Shown here piece by piece: positions 1-7,484 of a DNA stretch of 64,000 nt (its first letter is position 1; each line of letters starts with the position of its first letter). Below the pieces are notes generated by a model. It saw only the letters and a program-made list of their open reading frames with translations, had not been told where the DNA came from and ran no database searches. The stretch comes from Anaerovibrio sp. RM50 (GTDB lineage: Bacteria > Bacillota > Negativicutes > Selenomonadales > Selenomonadaceae). The stretch covers positions 85,836 through 149,835 of the forward strand of contig NZ_JHWV01000008.1 of assembly GCF_000622005.1 (NCBI RefSeq), written 5' to 3'. Made by a program: the position numbers and the translations under genes.

Positions 1-341
1 AGCGTGGTGCAGCTGCCATCTACACTCCTGAGGGCCAGAAGCAGGTTAAGGAGCTGGTGGGCTACTATATGGAAAATGCCCGCATTATACGTGAGGGCCT
101 TAAGGCCGCCGGCATTGAGGCCTACGGCGGTGTTAATGCCCCATATATCTGGCTGAAGACCCCAAACAATATGCCATCCTGGGACTTCTTTGACAAGCTC
201 CTGACAGAGGTAAATATTGTGGGTACCCCTGGTGCAGGCTTCGGTCCATGCGGCGAGGGATATTTCCGCCTTACCTCCTTCGGAGACAGGGAAAACACCC
301 TCCGGGCCGTAGAACGCATCAAAAACAAGCTTCACTTCTAA
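1..341 (+). CDS. dapL: LL-diaminopimelate aminotransferase, 3' part
   Basis: This is the C-terminal part (about 112 residues) of a PLP-dependent class I/II aminotransferase, open at the left window edge and read in the frame starting at base 3. The sequence resembles the DapL C-terminus: [14 protein letters not shown], then an aromatic PYIWLKTP, then a glycine-rich [19 protein letters not shown] with the carboxylate-binding arginine, and a final [12 protein letters not shown]. DapL converts tetrahydrodipicolinate directly to LL-diaminopimelate in lysine and peptidoglycan synthesis in the cytoplasm. A hairpin terminator follows 15 bases after the stop. A meso-DAP dehydrogenase at 52064-53044 offers a second route to DAP. 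The N-terminal part is outside the window, so integrity cannot be judged. Confidence 0.85.
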   Translation, partial: RGAAAIYTPEGQKQVKELVGYYMENARIIREGLKAAGIEAYGGVNAPYIWLKTPNNMPSWDFFDKLLTEVNIVGTPGAGFGPCGEGYFRLTSFGDRENTLRAVERIKNKLHF

Positions 342-355
342 AAAAAAAGTAACGG

Positions 356-393
356 GTTTCACGCTAAGAAATTAGTGTGAAACTCTTTTTTTG
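356..393 (+). terminator. Rho-independent terminator after dapL
   Basis: An 11-bp stem (GTTTCACGCTA against TAGTGTGAAAC, one G-U pair) with a 6-nt loop is followed by CTC and a run of seven T. It lies directly after the dapL stop. Confidence 0.85.
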
Positions 394-420
394 TGGTTTA
401 TTTATCACTTTTTTAGGGGG

Positions 421-455
421 TGTCATGGGATAAGGCCTCCCCCTATCCCATGACA
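421..455. repeat. Perfect 12-bp inverted repeat
   Basis: TGTCATGGGATA (421-432) and its exact complement TATCCCATGACA (444-455) enclose an 11-nt C-rich loop. There is no T-run on either side, so it does not look like a terminator. It lies between the dapL terminator and the convergent uspA terminator. Function unknown. Confidence 0.6.
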
Positions 456-474
456 GGCCCCGCCAAATTTATAT

Positions 475-513
475 AAATAAAAACCTGCTGATCAGTCAAT
501 AACCAATCAGCAG
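475..513 (-). terminator. Terminator of uspA (minus strand)
   Basis: On the minus strand the stem CCTGCTGAT / ATCAGCAGG (484-492 with 505-513) is followed by TTTTTATTT. It lies about 70 bases after the uspA stop and converges with the dapL terminator. Confidence 0.75.
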
Positions 514-522
514 GAATAAATA

Positions 523-588
523 ATATTTATTTAACATTAATTTAATATTTCTTTATTGCTAAAATAATGTTTTAATACAACTATTTTG
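523..588. repeat. 11-bp phased AT-rich array, 6 units
   Basis: Six consecutive 11-bp units in exact register: ATATTTATTTA, ACATTAATTTA, ATATTTCTTTA, TTGCTAAAATA, ATGTTTTAATA, CAACTATTTTG. They match the degenerate consensus RYRTTATATAA shared with ten other arrays between here and 20.8 kb. The array overlaps the uspA stop codon. It is the array most distal on the left of the rep/par locus. A role as a partition-protein binding site is inferred. Confidence 0.6.
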
Positions 589-994
589 CTATTAAAACGG
601 AGCATGGGGCCTGCTCCAGCACATTGCGGCTGACGCTGCCCATGAGGATACCCTCCACAAGGCTGAGGCCGCGGCTGCCCATAACTATAAGGTCCACTTC
701 ATTTTCAGTGGCATAATCCACGATTTTCTCGTAAGGAATACCCACATCAAGGACGGTTTCGCAATCAAGGCCCTCAGGCAGTCCTTCCTTGATCTCACCC
801 AGAATTCTGTTGCCCTCCTCAGTAAGGGAATCAATAATCTCCTGACAGAGATGGACGGAAATAGCCGCCTGCTGAATATTTACCACATATATAAAAATTA
901 ATTTTCCCGGCTCCAGCTTGGCCAGACGCACGGCCTTCTCCACAGCCTTCTCGGATTCTTCAGAGCCATCTACAGGTACCAAAATCTTGCACAT
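581..994 (-). CDS. uspA: Universal stress protein, UspA family
   Basis: A single Usp domain of 137 residues, the usual length. The ATP-binding signature G-2x-G-9x-G-S is visible near the C-terminus (GSRGLSLVEGILMGSVS), and the N-terminal strand ILVPVDGSEESEKAV is typical. These cytoplasmic, ATP-binding dimers respond to stress and starvation. The start is placed at the ATG at 994, which has a strong GGGGGA ribosome site; a longer reading frame to 1072 runs into the upstream promoter-like repeat and is unlikely. The upstream region is one copy of a 144-bp inverted repeat (1022-1165) whose other copy precedes the RHH partition gene, so the two genes may share regulation. Confidence 0.9.
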   Translation of the reverse strand: MCKILVPVDGSEESEKAVEKAVRLAKLEPGKLIFIYVVNIQQAAISVHLCQEIIDSLTEEGNRILGEIKEGLPEGLDCETVLDVGIPYEKIVDYATENEVDLIVMGSRGLSLVEGILMGSVSRNVLEQAPCSVLIAK

Positions 995-1021
995 ATCAGT
1001 TCCCCCTTTATTGCCAACGTC

Positions 1022-1165
1022 ATTATAACGCCATTGTTCAAATTTTTCTTCTTTAGAAGAAAAATCTTCCAATTAGCGTTTCAACGAGCTGGGAGATATT
1101 CTCACCAGCTATTGTAGTTTGTTTTCCCCCACCTAAAGAGGAAGGGGACATCTTAAAGCTCGTTA
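1022..1165 (-). repeat. 144-bp inverted repeat, left copy
   Basis: This segment is the reverse complement of 11283-11426 with one mismatch (base 1111, A here). It ends 28 bases upstream of the uspA start. Read on the minus strand it contains an outer pairing AACGAGCT/AGCTCGTT around two hairpins, then a second hairpin with AGAAGAAAAA arms, and ends in GCGTTATAAT, which looks like a -10 element for uspA. No transposase is linked to it. See the right copy. Confidence 0.9.
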
Positions 1166-1173
1166 CAAATCTT

Positions 1174-1800
1174 TTATTCAAAATCCCCTACGCTTAAATT
1201 TTTCCCCTTTAACAGCCCCACACGGCCTGTTTCACCGCTTTCAGGGTGAACCAGCAGCCACTTGTTAATGGCAAAGAGCATTTTTGACTCCCCCCTGGCC
1301 TCCGGCTCCATGTCCAGGGCCTCGTTGGTTCCCCCAGGAAGAACAACGCCGCTGCGGAATTCCTTCCCATCCACTCCACAAGGTGCATAATGCAGGGTTG
1401 TGGCAAATATCTCCACCACCGTCCCCTTGGGTACGAAGAAGGCCTCCACCTTTGAGGTATCATAGGAATTATCCGAATAATCAATATCCCATCTGTGCCC
1501 AACCATAAGAATCATGTCCGTACCAGCTATATTAATTTCCGAATCCCTGTGGTACTCAAGACCGTTCAGCTTCTCGTTAAAACCATGGCAGCAGCCAAAT
1601 TCCACAGGCATGCCCCCATATACCTCGTCCATAAAGGTGAGAAACAGCTTGGTGGTTTCAAATTCTGGAATAGAGGCTTCATAAAGCACCTGTCCCTCAG
1701 GAGCCTCTGGCAGCTTCTGAACCTCCTCCATAAACTCGGAAGCATCCACATCCAATACCCGTCCGTAGGTTCTGAAGGCTTCCTCCATTACACTTTTCAT
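1174..1800 (-). CDS. DUF4867 family protein (cupin-like)
   Basis: A 208-residue soluble protein whose central region (EYHRDSEINIAGTDMILMVG, then YDTSKVEAFFVPKGTVVEIF and TTLHYAPCGV) matches my recollection of the DUF4867 family, a cupin-like family in anaerobic Firmicutes that has been seen near sugar-catabolism genes. Conserved His, Glu and Cys residues in these motifs could bind a metal, but no reaction is established. The ATG at 1800 has a GGAGG site. It is transcribed divergently from thiD, with about 165 bases between the two starts. It is not obviously co-transcribed with uspA because the 144-bp repeat lies between them. Confidence 0.7.
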   Translation of the reverse strand: MKSVMEEAFRTYGRVLDVDASEFMEEVQKLPEAPEGQVLYEASIPEFETTKLFLTFMDEVYGGMPVEFGCCHGFNEKLNGLEYHRDSEINIAGTDMILMVGHRWDIDYSDNSYDTSKVEAFFVPKGTVVEIFATTLHYAPCGVDGKEFRSGVVLPGGTNEALDMEPEARGESKMLFAINKWLLVHPESGETGRVGLLKGKNLSVGDFE

Positions 1801-1966
1801 TATCTTAAACCTCCAAAAAATTACTTTTGCTTTCTAATTCGCCAGAATACTTTTCAAATCCTGCCAAATATGGAAAGTTTTGTTGCCAGAGGCCCTTCTT
1901 GGTTCTATACTTAAAAATGTACGTGCTTGGGATTTGAAAGTTTATCCCGGAGAGAGAGGTTTTATT

Positions 1967-2746
1967 ATGCAATCCGTATTGACCATTGCCGGATCCGATT
2001 CCAGCGGAGGGGCCGGAATCCAGGCTGACATCAAGACCATTACTGCCCACAAGCTCTTTGCCACCAGTGCAATTACGGCCCTTACAGCCCAAAATACCAC
2101 AGGGGTACGGGCCATTCACAATGCCCCGGCAGAATTTGTGGGACAGCAGATAGATGCTGTTTTTGAGGACATTCCTCCAGATGCGGTGAAAATAGGTATG
2201 GTATCTGCCCCTGACATTATTCAGATTATTTCTGAGAAGCTGCGGGATTATAGTGCCATGAATATTGTGGTGGACCCAGTGATGGTATCCACCTCCGGAG
2301 CCAAGCTCCTTGAGGAGGAGGCCCAAGATAATCTTTGCCGCCTGCTGCTGCCTATTGCCAGCGTAATTACCCCTAATATTCCCGAGGCCCAGGTCCTTTC
2401 CGGCATGGAAATCAAGAGTCTGGAGGATATGGAGGAGGCTGCCAAAATAATCGGCTCCAAAATATATGGCGGTGTCCTTATTAAGGGGGGGCATTTGTCC
2501 GCCACTGCCACGGATCTTTTATATTATGATGGGGAATTAAACTGGTACCGTCAGGAGCATATTGATAATCCAAATACCCACGGCACAGGCTGTACCCTGT
2601 CCTCGGCCATTGCCTGCAATCTGGCAAAGGGCTATGATCTGCCCGAGGCCATTGCCAATGCCAAGAAGTATATTACCGGGGCATTGAAGGACGGACTGAA
2701 TCTGGGGAAGGGCTCAGGCCCCCTTAACCACATGTTTGCGTTATAA
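1967..2746 (+). CDS. thiD: Hydroxymethylpyrimidine/phosphomethylpyrimidine kinase
   Basis: A 259-residue ribokinase-fold kinase that phosphorylates HMP and HMP-phosphate in thiamine synthesis or salvage. Visible signatures are the N-terminal [20 protein letters not shown], the anion-hole motif [16 protein letters not shown] and the central [11 protein letters not shown]. The start is set at the ATG at 1967, which gives the usual ThiD N-terminus; an upstream in-frame start at 1880 would add 29 unrelated residues. The ribosome site is the purine-rich AGAGAGAGG. No other thi genes and no TPP riboswitch are recognisable nearby. A terminator follows immediately. Confidence 0.93.
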   Translation: MQSVLTIAGSDSSGGAGIQADIKTITAHKLFATSAITALTAQNTTGVRAIHNAPAEFVGQQIDAVFEDIPPDAVKIGMVSAPDIIQIISEKLRDYSAMNIVVDPVMVSTSGAKLLEEEAQDNLCRLLLPIASVITPNIPEAQVLSGMEIKSLEDMEEAAKIIGSKIYGGVLIKGGHLSATATDLLYYDGELNWYRQEHIDNPNTHGTGCTLSSAIACNLAKGYDLPEAIANAKKYITGALKDGLNLGKGSGPLNHMFAL

Positions 2747-2751
2747 AAATT

Positions 2752-2790
2752 AAAGCACTCTGTAAATTTATTTCCAGAGTGCTTTTAAAA
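2752..2790 (+). terminator. Terminator after thiD
   Basis: Stem AAAGCACTCTG / CAGAGTGCTTT with an AT-rich loop, followed by a short T/A tail. Confidence 0.8.
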
Positions 2791-2800
2791 TGCTTAAAAA

Positions 2801-2855
2801 TAGTTATAAAAGTATTTAATTAATATTTATATAACACTATTTTAATGCTATGTAT
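2801..2855. repeat. 11-bp phased AT-rich array, 5 units
   Basis: Units TAGTTATAAAA, GTATTTAATTA, ATATTTATATA, ACACTATTTTA, ATGCTATGTAT in exact 11-bp register, between thiD and the convergent PcfJ-like gene. It belongs to the same array family as 523-588. Confidence 0.6.
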
Positions 2856-2856
2856 A

Positions 2857-4503
2857 TCACATAGGCTTAAATTCCAGATTGTGCCTTATGCCCCAGTCCA
2901 CCACTGCATCCTTTATATCTCCCTTTAAAATGTGGTTATGGTCTCCCCGGGCCTGAACGATGACTCCCTTGGACACCTCGATGCAGGCCACGGGCTTTCC
3001 CTCCTGCTCCAGATAGTAAATAGCACACTCCCTGCGGTTCATCTTTTCAGTGTACAGATAAAAAACGCAGTTATGGAAAGCCTCAGAAAGCTCAAAGAGC
3101 TCCTTGCCACTGCGGGCAATCTTAAAGCTCCCCTGAGGTGTTTCCTCCTCCTTTATGAGATCACCCTTGGTCAAGGTAAACTCTATATCAAGATAGCTGT
3201 TATGGCGGGCATTTTGTTCCCTGCGAAACTGCTCCATGGCGAGCCGCTGCAGGCGCCGCTCCTCCTCCGTCCATATATCATGGGTCTCCTTGGAAAAGCC
3301 TGTACGATAAAGGGCGTGGACAAATTCATCATTCATCTCATTATTGGTGTAGCTTCTGAACCACATGGAAAGACAGTCCTTAATATCCTCTGATGAGTCA
3401 GCCAAGGCGCTGTGGAGTATCTCAGCCACCTTCAGGGGCTCCCACTTTTCCATTAGCCAGCGGCAAAGCATCTGCCAGCCCACATAGGCAGGGTCATAGT
3501 CAGCGATTGCCTCCTTATCCTGGTTCTTCCACCACCAATTAATTGAATAATCGCTTACATCCCCCCACCAATACCGCCAGGAAAAGCCCTGACGCCTGTA
3601 AAAGGCCCCATTGCGGTCAATCCCAAGCTTTTCTATATCCTGGCCCCAAAGACTCTTTATATCATAAAATTGAGACCACAAATTTACATCTTCAATGCCT
3701 ATTTTCTGCAAAAAATGGCATACTGCAAGGGACCGACCGTTTTCCCGATAGGCCTTCTGGAGGCCCTTTGTCTTTGGCAGCTTCAGATAATCGCAAATAA
3801 GGTCAAAGTTTGTATCATTTGCCCTTATAATATGACGGGCAAAATCATAGCCCAGCATATCCACGTACCAGCCCACATTCACATCAAGGGGATACTGGGT
3901 AAAATACTTTATGAGCCTTGCGGTGGGTATATCACTTGGCACAGTAGGTACAAAGCCAAATTCCTCCTGGGCAAGCTCCTTCAAAAATTCCATAACCCTG
4001 TCAACAACTATTTGTGGAATTTCCACGGAAAAATCAAAGCCCTCATCAGTCCAGTCGTACTTATAATTAAATACGTTTCCCCCGGACTCTGCCTGCTCTG
4101 ATTTCGAAGGAATGACAGTATACTTCCACTTGCCATAATCCAGCCGAAGGGAAAATTGCTTGCTGCCCCTGGTATGAAGAGCCACACCGTTCTGGGTGCC
4201 CATAACGCTGAACACATCCACCAATATAATGGCAGTTTTTTGCGGTTTGTAGAGCTGTACCCGCCATCTGGCGGCCGCTTTTTTATATGCGCAGTCATAT
4301 CGGTAATCAAAATCCCCTATATCCACATAGGCCAGAAGATGATTTGGTGACTGCTCCTGTGCCAGGGCACTGATCTCCCTTTTCCCCATTCCCTTGTCCA
4401 CTATGCTCAAGGAAAATTTCTCAATATCCTTTTCAATCCAGGGCTCATGGCACTCCGCCCATGCTCCGGATTTCCCGTCAAAATAATAATAAATCTGTTC
4501 CAC
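2857..4503 (-). CDS. PcfJ-like protein
   Basis: A 548-residue protein. The last 130 residues carry a PcfJ-like signature: FHNCVFYLY, then ECAIYYLEQEGKPVACIEV, then IVQARGDHN. PcfJ-domain proteins are typically encoded on conjugative or mobilisable plasmids and their function is not well defined. The N-terminal 400 residues are rich in Trp and Tyr and show no domain I recognise; there is no signal peptide or membrane segment. The start is a GTG with a GGTGGG site 6 bases upstream. No conjugation genes lie nearby, so this is an orphan member. It ends next to an 11-bp array and precedes ogt in the same orientation as ogt and the sirtuin gene. Confidence 0.65.
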   Translation of the reverse strand: MEQIYYYFDGKSGAWAECHEPWIEKDIEKFSLSIVDKGMGKREISALAQEQSPNHLLAYVDIGDFDYRYDCAYKKAAARWRVQLYKPQKTAIILVDVFSVMGTQNGVALHTRGSKQFSLRLDYGKWKYTVIPSKSEQAESGGNVFNYKYDWTDEGFDFSVEIPQIVVDRVMEFLKELAQEEFGFVPTVPSDIPTARLIKYFTQYPLDVNVGWYVDMLGYDFARHIIRANDTNFDLICDYLKLPKTKGLQKAYRENGRSLAVCHFLQKIGIEDVNLWSQFYDIKSLWGQDIEKLGIDRNGAFYRRQGFSWRYWWGDVSDYSINWWWKNQDKEAIADYDPAYVGWQMLCRWLMEKWEPLKVAEILHSALADSSEDIKDCLSMWFRSYTNNEMNDEFVHALYRTGFSKETHDIWTEEERRLQRLAMEQFRREQNARHNSYLDIEFTLTKGDLIKEEETPQGSFKIARSGKELFELSEAFHNCVFYLYTEKMNRRECAIYYLEQEGKPVACIEVSKGVIVQARGDHNHILKGDIKDAVVDWGIRHNLEFKPM

Positions 4504-4557
4504 AACTATCCCACCTATGTATAAAGCGCACCTCCGTGGAAGTGCGCCTAGTACAGT

Positions 4558-5064
4558 TTATTCATTGTATTGGATTTCTTCCAGATCCAGCAAAAACTTC
4601 TTTTTGTCCAGGCCCCCTGTGTATCCCGTGATTGCTCCCCCGGCTCCCAAAACCCTGTGACATGGCACAATAATGGAAACGGGATTATGTCCCACTGCTC
4701 CTCCCACAGCCTGGGCCGAAACCCTGGTTCCCCGCTTCTCCTCCACAACCTTGGCGATTTCCCCGTAGGTCATGGTTTTTCCGTAGGGAATGTCCTTTAT
4801 CACGTCCCACACGTCCATACGAAAATCCGAGCCCTTTAAGGACAGCTTAGGGGTAAAATCAGGTCTTCCTCCGTTAAAATACAAGCTCAGCCATAATTTT
4901 GCGTCCATAATATCCGGCTGCTCATCATTAAACTCAATATCACTGACATTTAAAGGAAGCTGATTTCCATCCTCATTTTCGTATATTATGCCCGTAAGAC
5001 CCCCATCATCTGCGGTGAGATACAGCTTGCCCAGGGGGGAATCAAAAAAAGAAATATACTGCAC
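4558..5064 (-). CDS. ogt: Methylated-DNA-protein cysteine methyltransferase
   Basis: A 168-residue O6-alkylguanine DNA alkyltransferase. The catalytic motif IIVPCHRVL is present, followed by the family's GAGGAITGYTGGLDKKKFLL tail, and the helix-turn-helix DNA-binding segment (TYGEIAKVVEEKRGTRVSAQ) lies before it. The protein removes alkyl groups from guanine by transfer to its own cysteine (suicide repair). The start is a GTG with an AGGAG site. It is downstream of, and codirectional with, the sirtuin gene, separated by an 11-bp array of about 90 bases. Confidence 0.93.
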   Translation of the reverse strand: MQYISFFDSPLGKLYLTADDGGLTGIIYENEDGNQLPLNVSDIEFNDEQPDIMDAKLWLSLYFNGGRPDFTPKLSLKGSDFRMDVWDVIKDIPYGKTMTYGEIAKVVEEKRGTRVSAQAVGGAVGHNPVSIIVPCHRVLGAGGAITGYTGGLDKKKFLLDLEEIQYNE

Positions 5065-5090
5065 CCTGAATATCTCCTCTAAAAATTATA

Positions 5091-5178
5091 CCACTTTTTA
5101 AACATTATATAAATATTATATAAGTGTTGTAATAGTGTTTTTATATTTTTAAATTAAGGTTATTTTATACTCATATTA
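5091..5178. repeat. 11-bp phased AT-rich array, 8 units
   Basis: Eight units in exact register, including ACATTATATAA, ATATTATATAA, GTGTTGTAATA, GTGTTTTTATA and AGGTTATTTTA. One of the longest arrays; it fills the whole space between the ogt start and the sirtuin stop. Confidence 0.65.
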
Positions 5179-5910
5179 TGGAACGCAGGCCTTGAAAACC
5201 TTTCCCACAGCATCGTGAATTACCAGGTCGCACCACTCATCAGCCGGGGTCGGGGTTTTGTTGATTACGATGAGATTCATGCCCCGGAAAAATCTCACCA
5301 GACTTGCCGCAGGATAAACCATCAGGGAGGTTCCCCCCACTATCATGGTATCAGCCTTGGAAATAGCCGCCTCTGCGTCAATAAGGTCCTGTCTGTTAAG
5401 GGCCTCCTCGTAAAGGACCACATCAGGCCTTACCATGCCCCCGCACTTCGGGCATGTTGGAATCCCCTCACTGTTTACCACAAATTCCGCATCGTATGTG
5501 GCGTGGCACTTTACACAGAAATTGCGGTGAACAGAACCGTGAAGCTCAATAACCTTCTTTGAACCCGCCATCTGGTGCAGTCCATCAATATTCTGGGTCA
5601 CAACGGCCTTCATCTTGCCCATTTCCTCCAGCTTGGCCAGGGCCTTATGGGCATTATTGGGCTTGGCATCCAGATAGATAAGATTCTTCTTGTAATATTC
5701 GAAGAATTCCCTTGGGTGATCAACCAAAAAAGTATGGGAAACCATTTCCTCCGGGCTGAACTTCTGCTTCAGCCTGCGATTATACAAGCCCTTGGCACTT
5801 CTGAAATCTGGAATCCCGGACTCTGTGGATACTCCCGCACCGCCCAAAAACACCATGGAACGGCTCTTGTCAATTATGTCCTTCAGCTTTTTTATCTCTT
5901 CAGCACCCAT
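5176..5910 (-). CDS. cobB: NAD-dependent protein deacylase (sirtuin)
   Basis: A 244-residue Sir2-family enzyme that removes acyl groups from lysine using NAD+. The NAD-binding motif GAGVSTESGIPDFRS is near residue 24, the catalytic TQNIDGLHQMAGS follows, then GSVHRNFC and two Zn-binding CXXC pairs (CVKC, CPKC), and GTSLMVYPAASL. The start is placed at the ATG at 5910, preceded by GAGGTGG; a frame extending to 5979 has no such site. The class (deacetylase or long-chain/succinyl deacylase) cannot be fixed: the Tyr/Arg pair typical of desuccinylases is not evident. Confidence 0.9.
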   Translation of the reverse strand: MGAEEIKKLKDIIDKSRSMVFLGGAGVSTESGIPDFRSAKGLYNRRLKQKFSPEEMVSHTFLVDHPREFFEYYKKNLIYLDAKPNNAHKALAKLEEMGKMKAVVTQNIDGLHQMAGSKKVIELHGSVHRNFCVKCHATYDAEFVVNSEGIPTCPKCGGMVRPDVVLYEEALNRQDLIDAEAAISKADTMIVGGTSLMVYPAASLVRFFRGMNLIVINKTPTPADEWCDLVIHDAVGKVFKACVP

Positions 5911-6056
5911 CCAAAACCACCTCGCAATCCTTGGATATTTGCCGGTACTTTTAACATTCTCCGTTATGAATAATAACATTCTGCTTTCCGAATAATCTTA
6001 ATTGTCATTTATTCTGCAAAATGCACTAAAATTCCTGCTGATTTTTGCCTTAAATA

Positions 6057-6090
6057 GAAAACACCTGCCGATTTAACGGCAGGTGTTTTC
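6057..6090 (-). terminator. Strong hairpin terminator
   Basis: A perfect 14-bp stem (GAAAACACCTGCCG and its complement) with a 6-nt loop ATTTAA. On the minus strand it follows the RelA/SpoT-like gene and ends in TTTTCTATTT, and it insulates that gene from the sirtuin gene downstream. Confidence 0.8.
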
Positions 6091-6132
6091 CTCTAGGAAG
6101 GTCTTATGGGTTTTATCAAATAAATGTGATTG

Positions 6133-6209
6133 TCGTTAAAATAATATTTATATAATGTTATATTAGTATTGTAATAACCTTTATATAACAATTATATGAT
6201 GATATTTAA
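6133..6209. repeat. 11-bp phased AT-rich array, 7 units
   Basis: Units TCGTTAAAATA, ATATTTATATA, ATGTTATATTA, GTATTGTAATA, ACCTTTATATA, ACAATTATATG, ATGATATTTAA in uninterrupted 11-bp register. It overlaps the stop codon of the next gene by 4 bases. Confidence 0.65.
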
Positions 6210-7141
6210 ACAGCACGCTTGTAATTTTCCAGCTGCTCAATGCCCTTTGGCAAAGGCAGGCTGTCATAGGTGCTCTTAATAGAGGAATAAAGCTCCGCCT
6301 TTCTCTCAGTGGAGGTTTCCGGATTTCTCCACTCCTCATACATCTTATGGGTGGAACGGCTTGCCGCCAGTGTTTCCTGGGAATGAACCTGAATCTCGAA
6401 GGCCTGGCCGGAAGGACTGGTTGCATTGAGATGAACCGCCTTGTAACGGCCCTCCTTGTTGAGGTACTTATTGTCAATTTCGTCCAGAGTGTAACCCTTC
6501 TCCTCAAGGAGTGCCACTGTGTCACGAACCTTTTCTGCCATTTCATCATGATTTACCACCTCAGTATATCTGAGGAGATCACCGGTTTCGGAAACGTATT
6601 CGAAATCCTGTTTTGGGGTTTCCCCTGCTTCCAGAGCCTTGTTGGTCTTGCGCTCAATCTTGCTCTTGATGCTGGAGGCTGTCTTTACTGAATATTCCAG
6701 CCCCTCCATGGAGGTGCCAAGTCTGTTGGCTATGTCCAGCATATCCATTGTTATCCGCGGTTCATTGGCCCTTGCCATATTATAGGCCACCTGTGCCCGC
6801 TGCTGACATCCTTCAAGAATATTGTCCTCCTGGGATGCGCTGCCGGAAATAACCACCTTGCCGTTTCTATTGCGATAAGGGATACCCCCAAGGCGCATGC
6901 TGTCTGTGAGGACTGTAGCAGTGCTCATAAGCCCAATCTGGGCTGCCGCTGCACTATTTACATTACCAAAGCTGCATGTAAATGCGGACCAGGCCACAAC
7001 ACCGGCTACCAGGAATGCCTTCCCCTTCCCCAGGTTGTCCATTTTGGTAATCTCAATCATACGGGATAAATCATTAAGCTTGGTATTTTTCAAATACTTT
7101 TTCACCTTTTTCATATAATCTGTTACTTCATTTGTATCCAT
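6206..7141 (-). CDS. Membrane-anchored RelA/SpoT-like protein
   Basis: A 311-residue protein. Residues about 42-70 form one hydrophobic segment (AFLVAGVVAWSAFTCSFGNV, then an Ala-rich stretch), so it is probably anchored or exported. The C-terminal half resembles the nucleotidyltransferase (SYNTH) fold of RelA/SpoT: SVKTASSIKSKIERK matches the region 'RvKs.eSi..Kl.rK', GDLLRYTEVV matches the 'Di.giRvv' strand, and GRYKAVHLNATSPSGQAFEIQVHS matches 'gYrs.Hl......g..vEIQirt'. Whether it makes an alarmone, acts as a toxin, or is catalytically dead is unknown. It lies directly downstream of the rep gene, separated by a terminator, with a GAGGAAG ribosome site. No antitoxin-like partner is seen. 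Confidence 0.5.
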   Translation of the reverse strand: MDTNEVTDYMKKVKKYLKNTKLNDLSRMIEITKMDNLGKGKAFLVAGVVAWSAFTCSFGNVNSAAAAQIGLMSTATVLTDSMRLGGIPYRNRNGKVVISGSASQEDNILEGCQQRAQVAYNMARANEPRITMDMLDIANRLGTSMEGLEYSVKTASSIKSKIERKTNKALEAGETPKQDFEYVSETGDLLRYTEVVNHDEMAEKVRDTVALLEEKGYTLDEIDNKYLNKEGRYKAVHLNATSPSGQAFEIQVHSQETLAASRSTHKMYEEWRNPETSTERKAELYSSIKSTYDSLPLPKGIEQLENYKRAV

Positions 7142-7278
7142 ACAGCTTCACTTCCTCTCTGTATTAAAATAGCTGTGATACAATGCAATAGCTTTAACGC
7201 CACTGTCTATGGTTAAACTATAACAACTTATTCTGAATTTTACTTGAAAATAATTATTAAAATAAGATTAGATATAAA

Positions 7279-7297
7279 TACATGACCTGATTGTATA
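7279..7297. repeat. Isolated iteron between rep and the RelA-like gene
   Basis: TACATGACCTGATTGTATA matches the origin iterons (reverse orientation) but lies downstream of the rep stop, in the promoter region of the RelA/SpoT-like gene. Confidence 0.7.
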
Positions 7298-7333
7298 AAA
7301 GCTTCAACAAGTCGAAGTGAATATTTCACCTTG

Positions 7334-7342
7334 TTATACACA
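7334..7342. promoter_or_regulatory. Putative DnaA box
   Basis: TTATACACA is an exact match to TTATNCACA. A near match (TGTGGATTA, 7479-7487) lies at the rep 3' end, with further near matches at 9855 and 10139. Confidence 0.4.
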
Positions 7343-7354
7343 GGCAAAAAAATT

Positions 7355-7384
7355 AGGACGCAACTGGGTTTGCGTCCTTTTTTC
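7355..7384. terminator. Bidirectional terminator after rep
   Basis: Stem AGGACGCAA / TTGCGTCCT, with a T-run on the plus-strand side and AATTTTTTT on the minus-strand side. It would end the rep transcript about 110 bases after the stop. Confidence 0.8.
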
Positions 7385-7484
7385 ATGTTAAAGAATTAAA
7401 TTAGTCCACAGCTTTTATTAAAAATCCACAACTTACTAAGATGTTATACAGAGTTATTAACAGGGTACCTGTGGATTGTGTGGA

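Noticed and set aside
1805..2494. A 229-codon minus-strand frame over thiD
   Set aside because: It lies opposite a well-supported thiD gene, has no ribosome site and an odd Asn/Gly/His-rich translation.
7172..7187. Extra iteron before the RelA/SpoT-like gene
   Set aside because: TGATACAATGCAATAG matches only the first half of the iteron; too weak to count.
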